A DNA stretch of 8,258 bases from Gelidibacter sp035515035 (lineage in GTDB: Bacteria > Bacteroidota > Bacteroidia > Flavobacteriales > Flavobacteriaceae), in contig NZ_DATJCA010000116.1 of assembly GCF_035515035.1 (NCBI RefSeq), positions 1 to 8,258 on the forward strand, in the 5' to 3' direction. How positions within the stretch are numbered: position 1 is the stretch's first letter; each line of letters starts with the position of its first letter. Shown piece after piece: positions 1 through 6,250 of this stretch. The translations under genes were made by a program, and so were the position numbers. A model generated the notes under the pieces. The model ran no database searches. It was not told the origin of the DNA and worked only from the letters and a program-made list of their open reading frames with translations.

Positions 1-7
1 TTTTAAC

Positions 8-21
8 CAAATGTAAAGGTA
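8..21 (-). promoter_or_regulatory. Possible leftward Bacteroidota -7 promoter element
   Basis: Read on the - strand, this stretch contains TACCTTTA followed by an overlapping TACATTTG. The second matches the Bacteroidota -7 consensus TAnnTTTG exactly, and the first matches except for the last base. It would drive a gene lying to the left of the window. I could not find a matching -33 TTG at the usual distance, so the call is weak. Confidence 0.3.
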
Positions 22-51
22 CAAAACAATCTTTCAGGATGAAGTTTTTTG

Positions 52-114
52 GTTTGCGGTTTGTGGTTTCTTGTTTGTCGTTTTTTGTTTCTTGTTTCTT
101 GTTTCTCGTTTTCC
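52..114. repeat. Nine-copy heptanucleotide tandem repeat (GTTTNNN)
   Basis: Nine uninterrupted 7-bp units each begin with GTTT: GTTTGCG, GTTTGTG, GTTTCTT, GTTTGTC, GTTTTTT, GTTTCTT, GTTTCTT, GTTTCTC, GTTTTCC. The central consensus is GTTTCTT. It lies about 150 bp upstream of the esterase start at 268. A reading frame starting at TTG 49 runs through the repeat into the esterase gene without a stop. The peptide it would encode there (mostly Phe, Leu, Val, Cys, Ser) is what this repeat gives by itself and is not a credible protein domain. Confidence 0.8.
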
Positions 115-115
115 C

Positions 116-139
116 GCCTCCGCAAAAGCTACGGACGGA
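116..139. repeat. Small GC-rich inverted repeat, possible dispersed element
   Basis: A GC-rich island in AT-rich non-coding DNA directly follows the heptad repeat. TCCG (119-122) pairs with CGGA (132-135) across a 9-nt loop, and a further CGG follows at 136-138. Similar short GC-rich hairpins recur between genes in many Bacteroidota, so I infer a dispersed repeat, but only one copy is visible here. Confidence 0.35.
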
Positions 140-267
140 AAGGCTTGTTCTTTTGTCTTGATTCTAAGTTAAAATACTCAAATGCCGCCGGGATAAAGAG
201 AATTTGGAATTTTGAATTTTTTATCACTTCATATCTGAGTATCTTTAAGGAATATAAATTTGAAAGA

Positions 268-912
268 ATGAAGCCTACAGAAAAAGAAATCACCTATCAA
301 ATCACCAACTCCTACTCCACTTTAAATAGCTTATCTGAAACTACAAAAAACGTGTGGTTTGTCTGCCATGGCATGGGCTATTTGAGCCGCTATTTTTTGA
401 AATATTTTGGAGATTTAAATCGTGAAGAAAACTATTTTATTGCTCCTCAAGCCCAAAGTAAATATTATGTTTCATCGAGATTAAAGCATGTTGGTGCCAG
501 TTGGCTGACCAAAGAAAACACACTCAAGGAAACTGAAAATGTAATGCGGTATCTGGATTCGGTTTTTGAGGCCGAACAGATTCCTGAACCCGTCAATTTA
601 GTAATGTTAGGCTATTCTCAAGGTGTTTCGGTGGCTCTGAGATATGTTTCTAAAAGAAGATTGCAATGTTCACAAATCGTGATGATGTCTGGTGGCATTC
701 CGAAGGAACTGACTGCAGCCGATTTTGAATTTTTAGATCCCTTAACAAAAGTGTTCTTGATTTATGGAACTAAGGATGAATACCTCGATGAGGATCGTTT
801 GTGCATAGAAAAAAACAGAGCCTTTGAACTGTTCGGACATTGTAATTTGCAAATCATTCCGTTTGAAGGTGGGCATGAAGTCAATACATCAATAATTAAA
901 CAAATCGTGTAA
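268..912 (+). CDS. Alpha/beta-hydrolase, carboxylesterase/phospholipase type
   Basis: This is a 214-residue cytoplasmic serine hydrolase of the small esterase group (phospholipase/carboxylesterase-like), expected to cleave carboxylic or thio-esters; the substrate cannot be told from sequence. The nucleophile motif LGYSQG places Ser117 at the elbow. HGMGY at residues 34-38 fits the oxyanion-hole loop, Asp170 in GTKDEY and His203 in EGGHEV complete the triad. No signal peptide is present. The frame stays open upstream to a TTG at 49, which would add 73 residues encoded by a tandem repeat and low-complexity DNA. I chose ATG 268 because the family-like sequence begins there and the length then fits (about 200-230 residues). 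TAAATTTG at 255-262 matches the -7 consensus but would leave almost no leader. The gene converges on the FAD oxidoreductase, 38 bp away. Confidence 0.8.
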   Translation: MKPTEKEITYQITNSYSTLNSLSETTKNVWFVCHGMGYLSRYFLKYFGDLNREENYFIAPQAQSKYYVSSRLKHVGASWLTKENTLKETENVMRYLDSVFEAEQIPEPVNLVMLGYSQGVSVALRYVSKRRLQCSQIVMMSGGIPKELTAADFEFLDPLTKVFLIYGTKDEYLDEDRLCIEKNRAFELFGHCNLQIIPFEGGHEVNTSIIKQIV

Positions 913-950
913 AATGATTTTAACTTACACTTGGTTATTTCCAGTAAAGT

Positions 951-2156
951 TTACCTACCAAATTTAAAGTATTCTGAGAGTTCATGTGATTTTCCCTTTA
1001 ACATCGTAGAGACCATATCCATTCCTATAACTGAAAAGGTAATGCCATTTCCACCAAAGCCTAAAACAAAATAGGCATTTTTAAATTTGGGATGTTTCCC
1101 GATATACGGCAATCCGTCTTTAGTTTCTCCAAAGGTCCCGGCCCATCCAAAATCGACTCTAAAATTATAGTGTGGAAGTAATTTGGACATGGTATTCTTC
1201 AATTTCTCAGCTTTCATTTTAAGTAAAGCATCTCTTTTATCCGCATTAACAAATTCTTCATCTTCCCCGCCAATTAATAAGCGGTTATCATCTGTGGTTC
1301 GCATATAGTTATACGGACTGGCTGTATTCCAAAATAGGGTATTCTGCAAATGTGAGTGGTACTCCTCCTTTTGTTCGCCCACTACCGCATAGGTGGACAA
1401 AAGATTTACAATTTTATCAGGAATGATTTCTGTGCTTTCGAATCCGCTGCAAAAGATAATCTTTTTGGCTTTTATCGTTTTTTCAAATTCTGTATGAATG
1501 AGAACGTCTTTACTTCGGTATTCAATATTTACCACATCCGTTTTGTCGAAAATCTGTAATCCTTTTTTATGGTTATAATGTAAAAGATCATGCGCTAATT
1601 GAAAGGCATCTATACTCCCTCCCTGATCTGACAGGATGCCGCCATGCGAATTCTCGAGTTTGTATTTTTTCTGGATCTTATCTGTTTCCAACCATTTAAC
1701 TAAAAATCCGTGTTTTTTTCGCGCTTCAAATTCCTTTTTTAACCATGGCACATCTTTCTTCCTTGAAGCGAAGTATAAGGATTCTTTTTTTCTGAATCCA
1801 CAGGTGGATTTGATGCTTTTTGAAATTTTTTGAAGTTGGTCAATGGAATCAAAGCAGGCCTTATAGCTTAAAACAGCACCTTTTTCGCCAATCATTTTGA
1901 TAAGTTCGAAGAGGGGCAAATCAATCTCATATTGTAACATGGACGTTGTTGCCGAGGTGCTGCCATGGCACACTTCACGCTTGTCAACAATTACCGTTTT
2001 GTAGCCGTCAGCAACACATTGATGTGCAATTAAACTCCCAGTAATGCCGGCGCCAACAATTACGATATCAGTTTCGATATTTTTATCCAACGAAGGATAG
2101 GAATGTAGAATACCATTTTTAACCAACCAAAAAGGCTCAACAGATGTTAATCGCAT
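951..2156 (-). CDS. FAD-dependent oxidoreductase, DAO family
   Basis: This 401-residue flavoprotein belongs to the glycine/D-amino-acid oxidase (DAO) superfamily, which oxidises C-N bonds in amino acids or amines. The N-terminal Rossmann FAD site is clear: DIVIVGAGITG at residues 30-40 has the GxGxxG glycines 35, 37 and 40, and the acidic residue Asp58 in IVDKR should hold the ribose. GSTSATTS at 65-72 is the conserved loop after it. The C-terminal FAD-contact segment is present: RLLIGGED around 292-299, FGWAGTFGETKDGLPYIG at 336-353 and GFGGNGI at 366-372. Some relatives carry a C-terminal Rieske iron-sulfur domain; this one stops without it. It lies 78 bp downstream of the nitronate monooxygenase-like gene on the same strand, with no terminator seen between, so co-transcription is plausible. 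The substrate is unknown; an amine oxidase related to gamma-glutamylputrescine oxidase is one possibility. Confidence 0.85.
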   Translation of the reverse strand: MRLTSVEPFWLVKNGILHSYPSLDKNIETDIVIVGAGITGSLIAHQCVADGYKTVIVDKREVCHGSTSATTSMLQYEIDLPLFELIKMIGEKGAVLSYKACFDSIDQLQKISKSIKSTCGFRKKESLYFASRKKDVPWLKKEFEARKKHGFLVKWLETDKIQKKYKLENSHGGILSDQGGSIDAFQLAHDLLHYNHKKGLQIFDKTDVVNIEYRSKDVLIHTEFEKTIKAKKIIFCSGFESTEIIPDKIVNLLSTYAVVGEQKEEYHSHLQNTLFWNTASPYNYMRTTDDNRLLIGGEDEEFVNADKRDALLKMKAEKLKNTMSKLLPHYNFRVDFGWAGTFGETKDGLPYIGKHPKFKNAYFVLGFGGNGITFSVIGMDMVSTMLKGKSHELSEYFKFGR

Positions 2157-2234
2157 AGGGTTTTAATTTTTCTATGCTCAAGTTAGCCCATTTAAAATAT
2201 CTATTTACGAAAAATAGTAACCCATTCCCCTAAT

Positions 2235-3182
2235 TTAAAAGGTCAAGTTTTTAATGATCGTTTCGACTGGAAGAATTTTTTTAGTATGCTCAATACTTGG
2301 TCCGGCCACCCAGACGGTTTTATAGGTTGCTTCTTTTGCCGCTTTCTCCGTGGCTTTCATTCCAATTGAAAAACGCACCATTTTCTCCCATTTTTTGAGT
2401 TTTTTATTTCTGTTTAAAATTGATTCCAACCATGATTCTTTAGTGCCAATCTTTTGGACATACGGCGTATTGATAACTGTACACGGGGTGCCGGAAATTC
2501 GTTGGGTCATCACAATATCTTCTGCGCCATAATCCACACAGGCCTGTTTATACTCATCAGTAACTCCAGCTTCCAAAGAAGCGATAAACGGACTGCCAAT
2601 AGAAACGCCATCGGCGCCATACCCTAACATGGCCTCAAGTTCAGCTTTTGTACCAACGCCACCGGCTGAAATCACAGGAATTTTACAATGTCTTTTTAAA
2701 AGCTCAATCAATGCTTTTGGAGAAATTTCACCGCGATGACCTCCTGCTTCATTATTGACCGCAATAATGGCATCAGCTCCTAAAGCTTCTACTTTCTGGG
2801 CGAACTTCAAATCGGTAACATCACAAAGCACTTTTATGCCTACCTTGTACGCCTGACTGATGGTTTCTTCTGGACTTCCCAAAGAGGTGATGATAAAGTC
2901 ACAACCTTCCTCACATAAGACACGAAGCTGCTCTTTGTATTTGATGTTTGATTTGTTGACAATGAGATTGAATCCAAAGGAACCGCCCTCTACTTTAGCT
3001 GCTTGCAACTCCTGGATAGCGGCTTTAAGTTCTGGCAAGGTTCTATAATTCAATGCAGGAATACAGCCTGCAATACCTGCTTTCATTGCTTCAATGACCA
3101 TCGCGGTATTGGAGACTAAAAACATTGGGGCTTGAATGATTGGATATTTGATTTTGAGAAGTTGGTTGAGTTGCGCTGACAT
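2235..3182 (-). CDS. Nitronate monooxygenase-like flavin oxidoreductase
   Basis: This 315-residue FMN-binding TIM-barrel protein belongs to the nitronate monooxygenase/2-nitropropane dioxygenase family, which also includes the enoyl-ACP reductase FabK. Members oxidise toxic alkyl nitronates, such as propionate 3-nitronate, or act as NAD(P)H:quinone reductases. The N-terminal PIIQAPM (14-20) is the first FMN-contact strand. NNEAGGHRG (143-151) carries His149, equivalent to the catalytic base of nitronate monooxygenases. SAGGVGT (172-178) and GADGVSIGSPFIAS (189-202) form the phosphate-binding end of the barrel. The length is normal and the start follows the family pattern, with the barrel beginning a few residues in. 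It is probably the first gene of a two-gene unit with the FAD oxidoreductase; both are flavin enzymes, but I see no proof of a shared pathway. FabK function cannot be excluded from sequence alone. Confidence 0.85.
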   Translation of the reverse strand: MSAQLNQLLKIKYPIIQAPMFLVSNTAMVIEAMKAGIAGCIPALNYRTLPELKAAIQELQAAKVEGGSFGFNLIVNKSNIKYKEQLRVLCEEGCDFIITSLGSPEETISQAYKVGIKVLCDVTDLKFAQKVEALGADAIIAVNNEAGGHRGEISPKALIELLKRHCKIPVISAGGVGTKAELEAMLGYGADGVSIGSPFIASLEAGVTDEYKQACVDYGAEDIVMTQRISGTPCTVINTPYVQKIGTKESWLESILNRNKKLKKWEKMVRFSIGMKATEKAAKEATYKTVWVAGPSIEHTKKILPVETIIKNLTF

Positions 3183-3193
3183 TTGATTTATTT

Positions 3194-3218
3194 AAAGACC
3201 TGACGGTTTTGAAAAACT
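3194..3218. repeat. Degraded half copy of the 3356-3394 hairpin element
   Basis: This stretch lies in the leader of the nitronate monooxygenase gene and resembles the left arm and loop of the hairpin at 3356-3394. Both begin AAAGACCT, continue with GAC-GG or CACAGG, then TTTT and an A-run. The right arm (GTGAGGTC) is missing here, so it cannot form the same stem. It may be a relic of a dispersed terminator-like repeat. Confidence 0.4.
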
Positions 3219-3238
3219 TAAAGCCTGATCAAGTCAAG

Positions 3239-3269
3239 CAAATATATAAAAATTTGCTATGCATGCATA
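3239..3269 (-). promoter_or_regulatory. Probable promoter of the oxidoreductase pair, with palindromes
   Basis: Read on the - strand, 3246-3239 is TATATTTG, an exact match to the Bacteroidota -7 consensus TAnnTTTG, about 57 bases before the ATG at 3182. Directly upstream, at the -33 region, lies the perfect 12-bp palindrome TATGCATGCATA (3258-3269). A 7-bp inverted repeat, AGCAAAT (3237-3243) with ATTTGCT (3252-3258), straddles the -7 element. Their positions suit a repressor or activator site, but no regulator is known. No clear -33 TTG is seen. Confidence 0.5.
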
Positions 3270-3355
3270 ATAAATTTAAAAGGTTATCCAAATGCGAGAT
3301 TTTTTGGTAAGATTCATTCATACGGAAGATTTAATGATCTATCGGGTTTAAACAA

Positions 3356-3394
3356 AAAAGACCTCACAGGTTTTAAAAATCTGTGAGGTCTTTT
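3356..3394. terminator. Strong bidirectional hairpin, terminator-like
   Basis: A perfect 14-bp stem pairs AAAAGACCTCACAG (3356-3369) with CTGTGAGGTCTTTT (3381-3394) around an 11-nt AT-rich loop. The T-run at the right end and the A-run at the left make it usable as an intrinsic terminator in either direction. It lies 240 bp downstream of dnaK, behind a closer terminator, and upstream of the nitronate monooxygenase promoter, so it would insulate that promoter from dnaK read-through. The 137 bases between this and the next hairpin (3395-3531) hold nothing I can call. Confidence 0.75.
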
Positions 3395-3531
3395 GATAAA
3401 TCAGAATAATTTAATGAATGTATAGTCGCGTTTTTACTTTAAATTTCGTGCATCTAATAACCTTTGACAAAATCAGCAAAATCGATTCACTCCATCCAAA
3501 AGTTCAAAAAGATTGAAATAAGTTCAACCAA

Positions 3532-3565
3532 CATATTCCAATGTGCCTGCGGCTTTTGGAATATG
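3532..3565. other. Second hairpin downstream of dnaK
   Basis: A 10-bp inverted repeat pairs CATATTCCAA (3532-3541) with TTGGAATATG (3556-3565). Inside the 14-nt loop, GCC (3545-3547) can pair with GGC (3551-3553), giving an elongated hairpin with a GC-rich tip. No T-run follows on either strand, so it is not a standard terminator. It may stabilise or process the 3' end of read-through dnaK transcripts, or be a dispersed repeat. Confidence 0.5.
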
Positions 3566-3576
3566 GGTTTCAACAA

Positions 3577-3608
3577 AAAAACGCAACCATATCAATGATT
3601 GCGTTTTT
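3577..3608 (-). terminator. Intrinsic terminator of dnaK
   Basis: In the direction of dnaK transcription this reads AAAAACGCAA, a 12-nt loop, then TTGCGTTTTT, extending to a run of six or seven T. The 10-bp stem starts 26 bases after the dnaK stop codon. The A-run on the other side makes it potentially bidirectional. Confidence 0.8.
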
Positions 3609-3634
3609 ACTTCAAGCTTTGTATTTCAAGCTTA

Positions 3635-5536
3635 TTACTTCACTTCTTCAAAATCTACGTCCTCAACATCACTGCCTTCATTGGACTGGCTATCTTGACT
3701 TGCATCAGGTCCTGGTTGTGCACCACCCTGAGCATCTTGTGCTTTGTACATTTCTTCGCTAGCTACTTTCCAAGCTTCATTGATTTTCTCAAGAGCAGGA
3801 TCGATTAATGCGATATCTTTAGATTCAAAAGCTGTTTTCAATTCTTCTAATGCTTCTTCGATTGGTTTTTTCTTATCATCAGATAATTTATCGCCAAACT
3901 CTTTTAATTGACTTTCTGTTTGGAAAATCATTGCATCAGCAGCATTTAATTTATCAACTTTCTCTTTCGCTAATTTATCTGATTCAGCATTTGCTTCAGC
4001 ATCAGCTTTCATCTTTTTGATTTCTTCTTCAGTCAACCCAGATGACGCCTCGATACGGATATCTTGTGTCTTTCCGGTGGCTTTATCTCCTGCAGTTACG
4101 TGAATGATACCATTGGCATCAATATCAAACGTTACTTCAATTTGAGGTGTTCCACGTTTTGCTGGTGGAATACCATCTAAATGAAAACGTCCAATGGTTT
4201 TGTTATCGGCAGCCATAGTACGTTCACCTTGTAATACGTGGATTTCCACTGAAGGTTGATTGTCTGCGGCGGTTGAGAATATTTGCGATTTCTTAGTAGG
4301 AATTGTCGTGTTAGCTTCAATTAACTTCGTCATCACGTTACCCATAGTTTCAATACCTAGGGACAACGGAGTCACATCAAGAAGCAATACATCCTTAACA
4401 TCTCCTGACAATACACCACCTTGAATTGCGGCACCTACGGCAACAACTTCATCAGCATTTACACCTTTACTTGGTGCTTTTCCGAAGAATTTTTCAACAG
4501 CAGCTTGTACAGCTGGGATACGTGTCGATCCACCAACCAAGATAACCTCATCAATATCTCCTTTTGAAAGACCTGCAGCTTTCATTGCATTTTGACATGG
4601 CTCAATAGTACGTTTTACCAAATCGTCAATCAATTGCTCAAATTTTGCACGGGTCAATGTTCTTACCAAGTGTTTTGGTCCACTTGCAGTAGCCGTAACG
4701 TATGGCAAGTTAACTTCAGTTTGAGCTGAAGATGACAATTCAATTTTTGCTTTCTCAGCAGCTTCTTTCAAACGTTGAAGTGCCATAGGATCTTTACGCA
4801 AATCGATATCTTCTTCTGCTTTGAACTCGTCAGCCAACCAATCAATTACTTTTTGATCTACGTCATCACCACCTAAATGGGTATCTCCATCTGTTGACAA
4901 TACTTCAAAAACGCCATCTCCCAACTCTAAGATAGAAACGTCATGTGTTCCACCTCCAAAGTCAAAGACCACAATTTTTTGGTCTACTCCTTTTTTATCC
5001 AATCCGTAAGCTAAAGCAGCCGCAGTTGGTTCGTTGATGATACGTCTAACTTTTAAACCTGCAATCTCTCCAGCCTCTTTTGTTGCTTGACGTTGCGAGT
5101 CATTAAAATAAGCAGGAACAGTAATAACTGCTTCTGATACTGTTTGACCTAAATAGTCTTCAGCAGTTTTCTTCATTTTTTGAAGAATCATTGCTGATAA
5201 TTCTTGAGGTGTATATAAACGACCATCAATGTCTACTCTTGGTGTATCGTTGTCACCTTTTACCACTTTATATGGTACTCGTTCTGCCTCTTGTTTAGAT
5301 TCAGAATACTTGTTTCCCATAAAACGTTTAATTGAAGACACAGTTTTTGTTGGGTTTGTAACTGCTTGACGTTTTGCTGGGTCACCAACTTTAATTTCAC
5401 CGCCTTCTACGAAAGCAATAACTGATGGTGTAGTTCTTTTACCTTCTGCATTAGGAATTACAACTGGCTCATTACCTTCCATTACCGAAACACAGGAGTT
5501 GGTTGTTCCTAAATCGATTCCAATTATTTTACTCAT
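3635..5536 (-). CDS. dnaK: Molecular chaperone DnaK (Hsp70)
   Basis: This is the cytoplasmic Hsp70 chaperone, 633 residues. It binds exposed hydrophobic peptide segments in an ATP-driven cycle with DnaJ and GrpE, neither of which is encoded here. The N-terminal ATPase domain shows IGIDLGTTNSCV (5-16, phosphate 1), DFGGGTHDVS (192-201, phosphate 2) and ILVGGSTRIP (332-341, adenosine region). The linker is DVLLLDVTP (382-390), followed by the substrate domain beginning LSLGIETMGN, a helical lid, and a Gly/Gln/Ser-rich tail ending DVEDVDFEEVK. All key parts are present and the length is normal. In the phosphate-2 loop, His replaces the Phe of E. coli (GGGTHDV), which is usual in this phylum. The frame continues upstream to an ATG at 5602 adding 22 residues, but the family start MSKIIGIDLG is the ATG at 5536, preceded by an AT-rich leader. 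No CIRCE element is visible upstream; other palindromes are. Confidence 0.98.
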   Translation of the reverse strand: MSKIIGIDLGTTNSCVSVMEGNEPVVIPNAEGKRTTPSVIAFVEGGEIKVGDPAKRQAVTNPTKTVSSIKRFMGNKYSESKQEAERVPYKVVKGDNDTPRVDIDGRLYTPQELSAMILQKMKKTAEDYLGQTVSEAVITVPAYFNDSQRQATKEAGEIAGLKVRRIINEPTAAALAYGLDKKGVDQKIVVFDFGGGTHDVSILELGDGVFEVLSTDGDTHLGGDDVDQKVIDWLADEFKAEEDIDLRKDPMALQRLKEAAEKAKIELSSSAQTEVNLPYVTATASGPKHLVRTLTRAKFEQLIDDLVKRTIEPCQNAMKAAGLSKGDIDEVILVGGSTRIPAVQAAVEKFFGKAPSKGVNADEVVAVGAAIQGGVLSGDVKDVLLLDVTPLSLGIETMGNVMTKLIEANTTIPTKKSQIFSTAADNQPSVEIHVLQGERTMAADNKTIGRFHLDGIPPAKRGTPQIEVTFDIDANGIIHVTAGDKATGKTQDIRIEASSGLTEEEIKKMKADAEANAESDKLAKEKVDKLNAADAMIFQTESQLKEFGDKLSDDKKKPIEEALEELKTAFESKDIALIDPALEKINEAWKVASEEMYKAQDAQGGAQPGPDASQDSQSNEGSDVEDVDFEEVK

Positions 5537-5585
5537 AATATATGTTTTGTGTTGAATTATTAATTTTTTATTTCTCTTTGTATAT

Positions 5586-5627
5586 GTCAATGACTGTGCC
5601 ATGGCAGAAAATATGACAAGGTGTCAT
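5586..5627. promoter_or_regulatory. Palindrome cluster upstream of dnaK
   Basis: Three palindromes lie within 42 bp, 50-90 bp before the dnaK ATG. They are GTCA-A-TGAC (5586-5594), TGCCATGGCA (5597-5606) and ATGACA-AGG-TGTCAT (5613-5627). The first and third share the GTCA/TGAC half-site, and their centres are 30 bp apart, close to three helical turns. This arrangement suits a dimeric regulator acting on dnaK, on the divergent lipoprotein gene, or on both. It does not match the HrcA/CIRCE operator, and no exact TAnnTTTG element was found in the dnaK leader. Confidence 0.45.
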
Positions 5628-5672
5628 TTTTTTGAAGGAATCTTCCACATTAATAGTCGAGATAAAGAAAGG

Positions 5673-5690
5673 ATTTGTAAATTTACAAAT
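5673..5690. promoter_or_regulatory. Perfect 18-bp palindrome before the lipoprotein gene
   Basis: ATTTGTAAATTTACAAAT reads identically on both strands over 18 bp with no spacer. It ends 19 bases before the lipoprotein ATG at 5710 and lies on the opposite side of the dnaK palindrome cluster. Its place in the leader or promoter of the lipoprotein gene suggests a dimeric operator. No spacer loop is present, so it is less suited to an RNA hairpin. Confidence 0.5.
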
Positions 5691-5709
5691 CACCCAAAAA
5701 TATATTCAC

Positions 5710-6231
5710 ATGAAAAAGATCGCATCCTTATTATTTGTAACAGCTTTATTTTTTACGGCTTGTACCGGGTCTCAAGGCCCTCCAGGACCTCCAGGACCTC
5801 CCGGAAATACGGGAACTCCAGGTAATGATGGAAACATCATTGCTTCCTCCGCCTTTGAAATTGATGTCACTTTCAACGCTGACAATAACTACTCATACAT
5901 TGAAGATTATGGCTTTGAAGTGCTAGAGTCCGACGTGACTTTGGTCTATAGATTATGGACCAATAGTGACAACAGTACCGCTTGGCGTTTATTGCCCCAA
6001 ACAGTGACTTTTAATACGGGGAAAAGCCTCACTTATAATTTCGATTTCACTCAAACAGATGTGCGCTTCTTTTTGGATGGGACTGCAGATTTCTCAACCT
6101 TGGGAGCCCAATGGACCGCCAATCAAATTTTTAGAGTGGTCGTCATTCCTGCCGATAATGTAGGCGTTGACTTCTCTAACATTAATGAAGTCATGCAATC
6201 GTATCATATTGAGAATTTTGAGATGAAATAG
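5710..6231 (+). CDS. Small lipoprotein with collagen-like Gly-X-Y tract
   Basis: This 173-residue predicted surface or periplasmic lipoprotein is of unknown function. Residues 1-17 form a signal peptide (MKK, then a hydrophobic core), with lipobox FTAC placing the lipidated Cys18. Immediately after it, residues 20-40 are seven Gly-X-Y triplets (GSQ GPP GPP GPP GNT GTP GND) plus Gly41. The remaining ~130 residues look beta-rich, with aromatic residues in alternating patterns and no recognised motif. The frame extends 26 codons upstream to ATG 5632, but those residues precede a textbook lipoprotein signal, so ATG 5710 is the start. I infer that the tract is a short stalk or trimerisation element next to the membrane anchor. 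The gene is divergent from dnaK. Short Gly-Pro-Pro tracts after a lipobox occur in other Bacteroidota lipoproteins, but I cannot name the family. Confidence 0.85.
   Translation: MKKIASLLFVTALFFTACTGSQGPPGPPGPPGNTGTPGNDGNIIASSAFEIDVTFNADNNYSYIEDYGFEVLESDVTLVYRLWTNSDNSTAWRLLPQTVTFNTGKSLTYNFDFTQTDVRFFLDGTADFSTLGAQWTANQIFRVVVIPADNVGVDFSNINEVMQSYHIENFEMK
5767..5832 (+). repeat. Collagen-like triplet-coding repeat
   Basis: Within the lipoprotein gene, seven Gly-X-Y triplets and a closing Gly are encoded; at DNA level GGA-CCT-CCA-like 9-bp units recur three times (about 5776-5802). The units are multiples of three, so gain or loss of copies would keep the frame and change only stalk length. Confidence 0.75.
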
Positions 6232-6250
6232 ATTTCGAATTTTATTTATC

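Noticed and set aside
49..267. In-frame N-terminal extension of the esterase starting at TTG 49
   Set aside because: The extension is encoded by a heptad tandem repeat and AT-rich low-complexity DNA and has no esterase-like sequence. The family-like region begins at ATG 268, which gives a normal length.
922..951. Weak inverted repeat between the convergent esterase and oxidoreductase genes
   Set aside because: The arms AACTTAC and GTAAAGTT need a bulge, there is no T-run, and the AT-rich composition makes such pairing likely by chance.
1356..1833. Short open frames on the + strand inside the FAD oxidoreductase gene
   Set aside because: They lie wholly opposite a well-supported gene, have no motifs, and their composition is what the opposite strand of that gene would give.
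3541..3808. Overlapping short + strand frames across the dnaK 3' end
   Set aside because: They run through the dnaK terminator hairpin and the opposite strand of the DnaK tail; no family resemblance.
5537..5602. Longer dnaK start at ATG 5602 (22 extra residues)
   Set aside because: DnaK proteins begin at MSKIIGIDLG. The extra residues are basic and polar with no family counterpart and overlap the palindrome cluster.
5632..5709. Longer start for the lipoprotein at ATG 5632
   Set aside because: It would bury a clear lipoprotein signal peptide behind 26 residues and translate through the 18-bp palindrome.
5537..5709. CIRCE (HrcA) operator upstream of dnaK
   Set aside because: Neither TTAGCACTC nor GAGTGCTAA is present in the region; the palindromes found have different half-sites.
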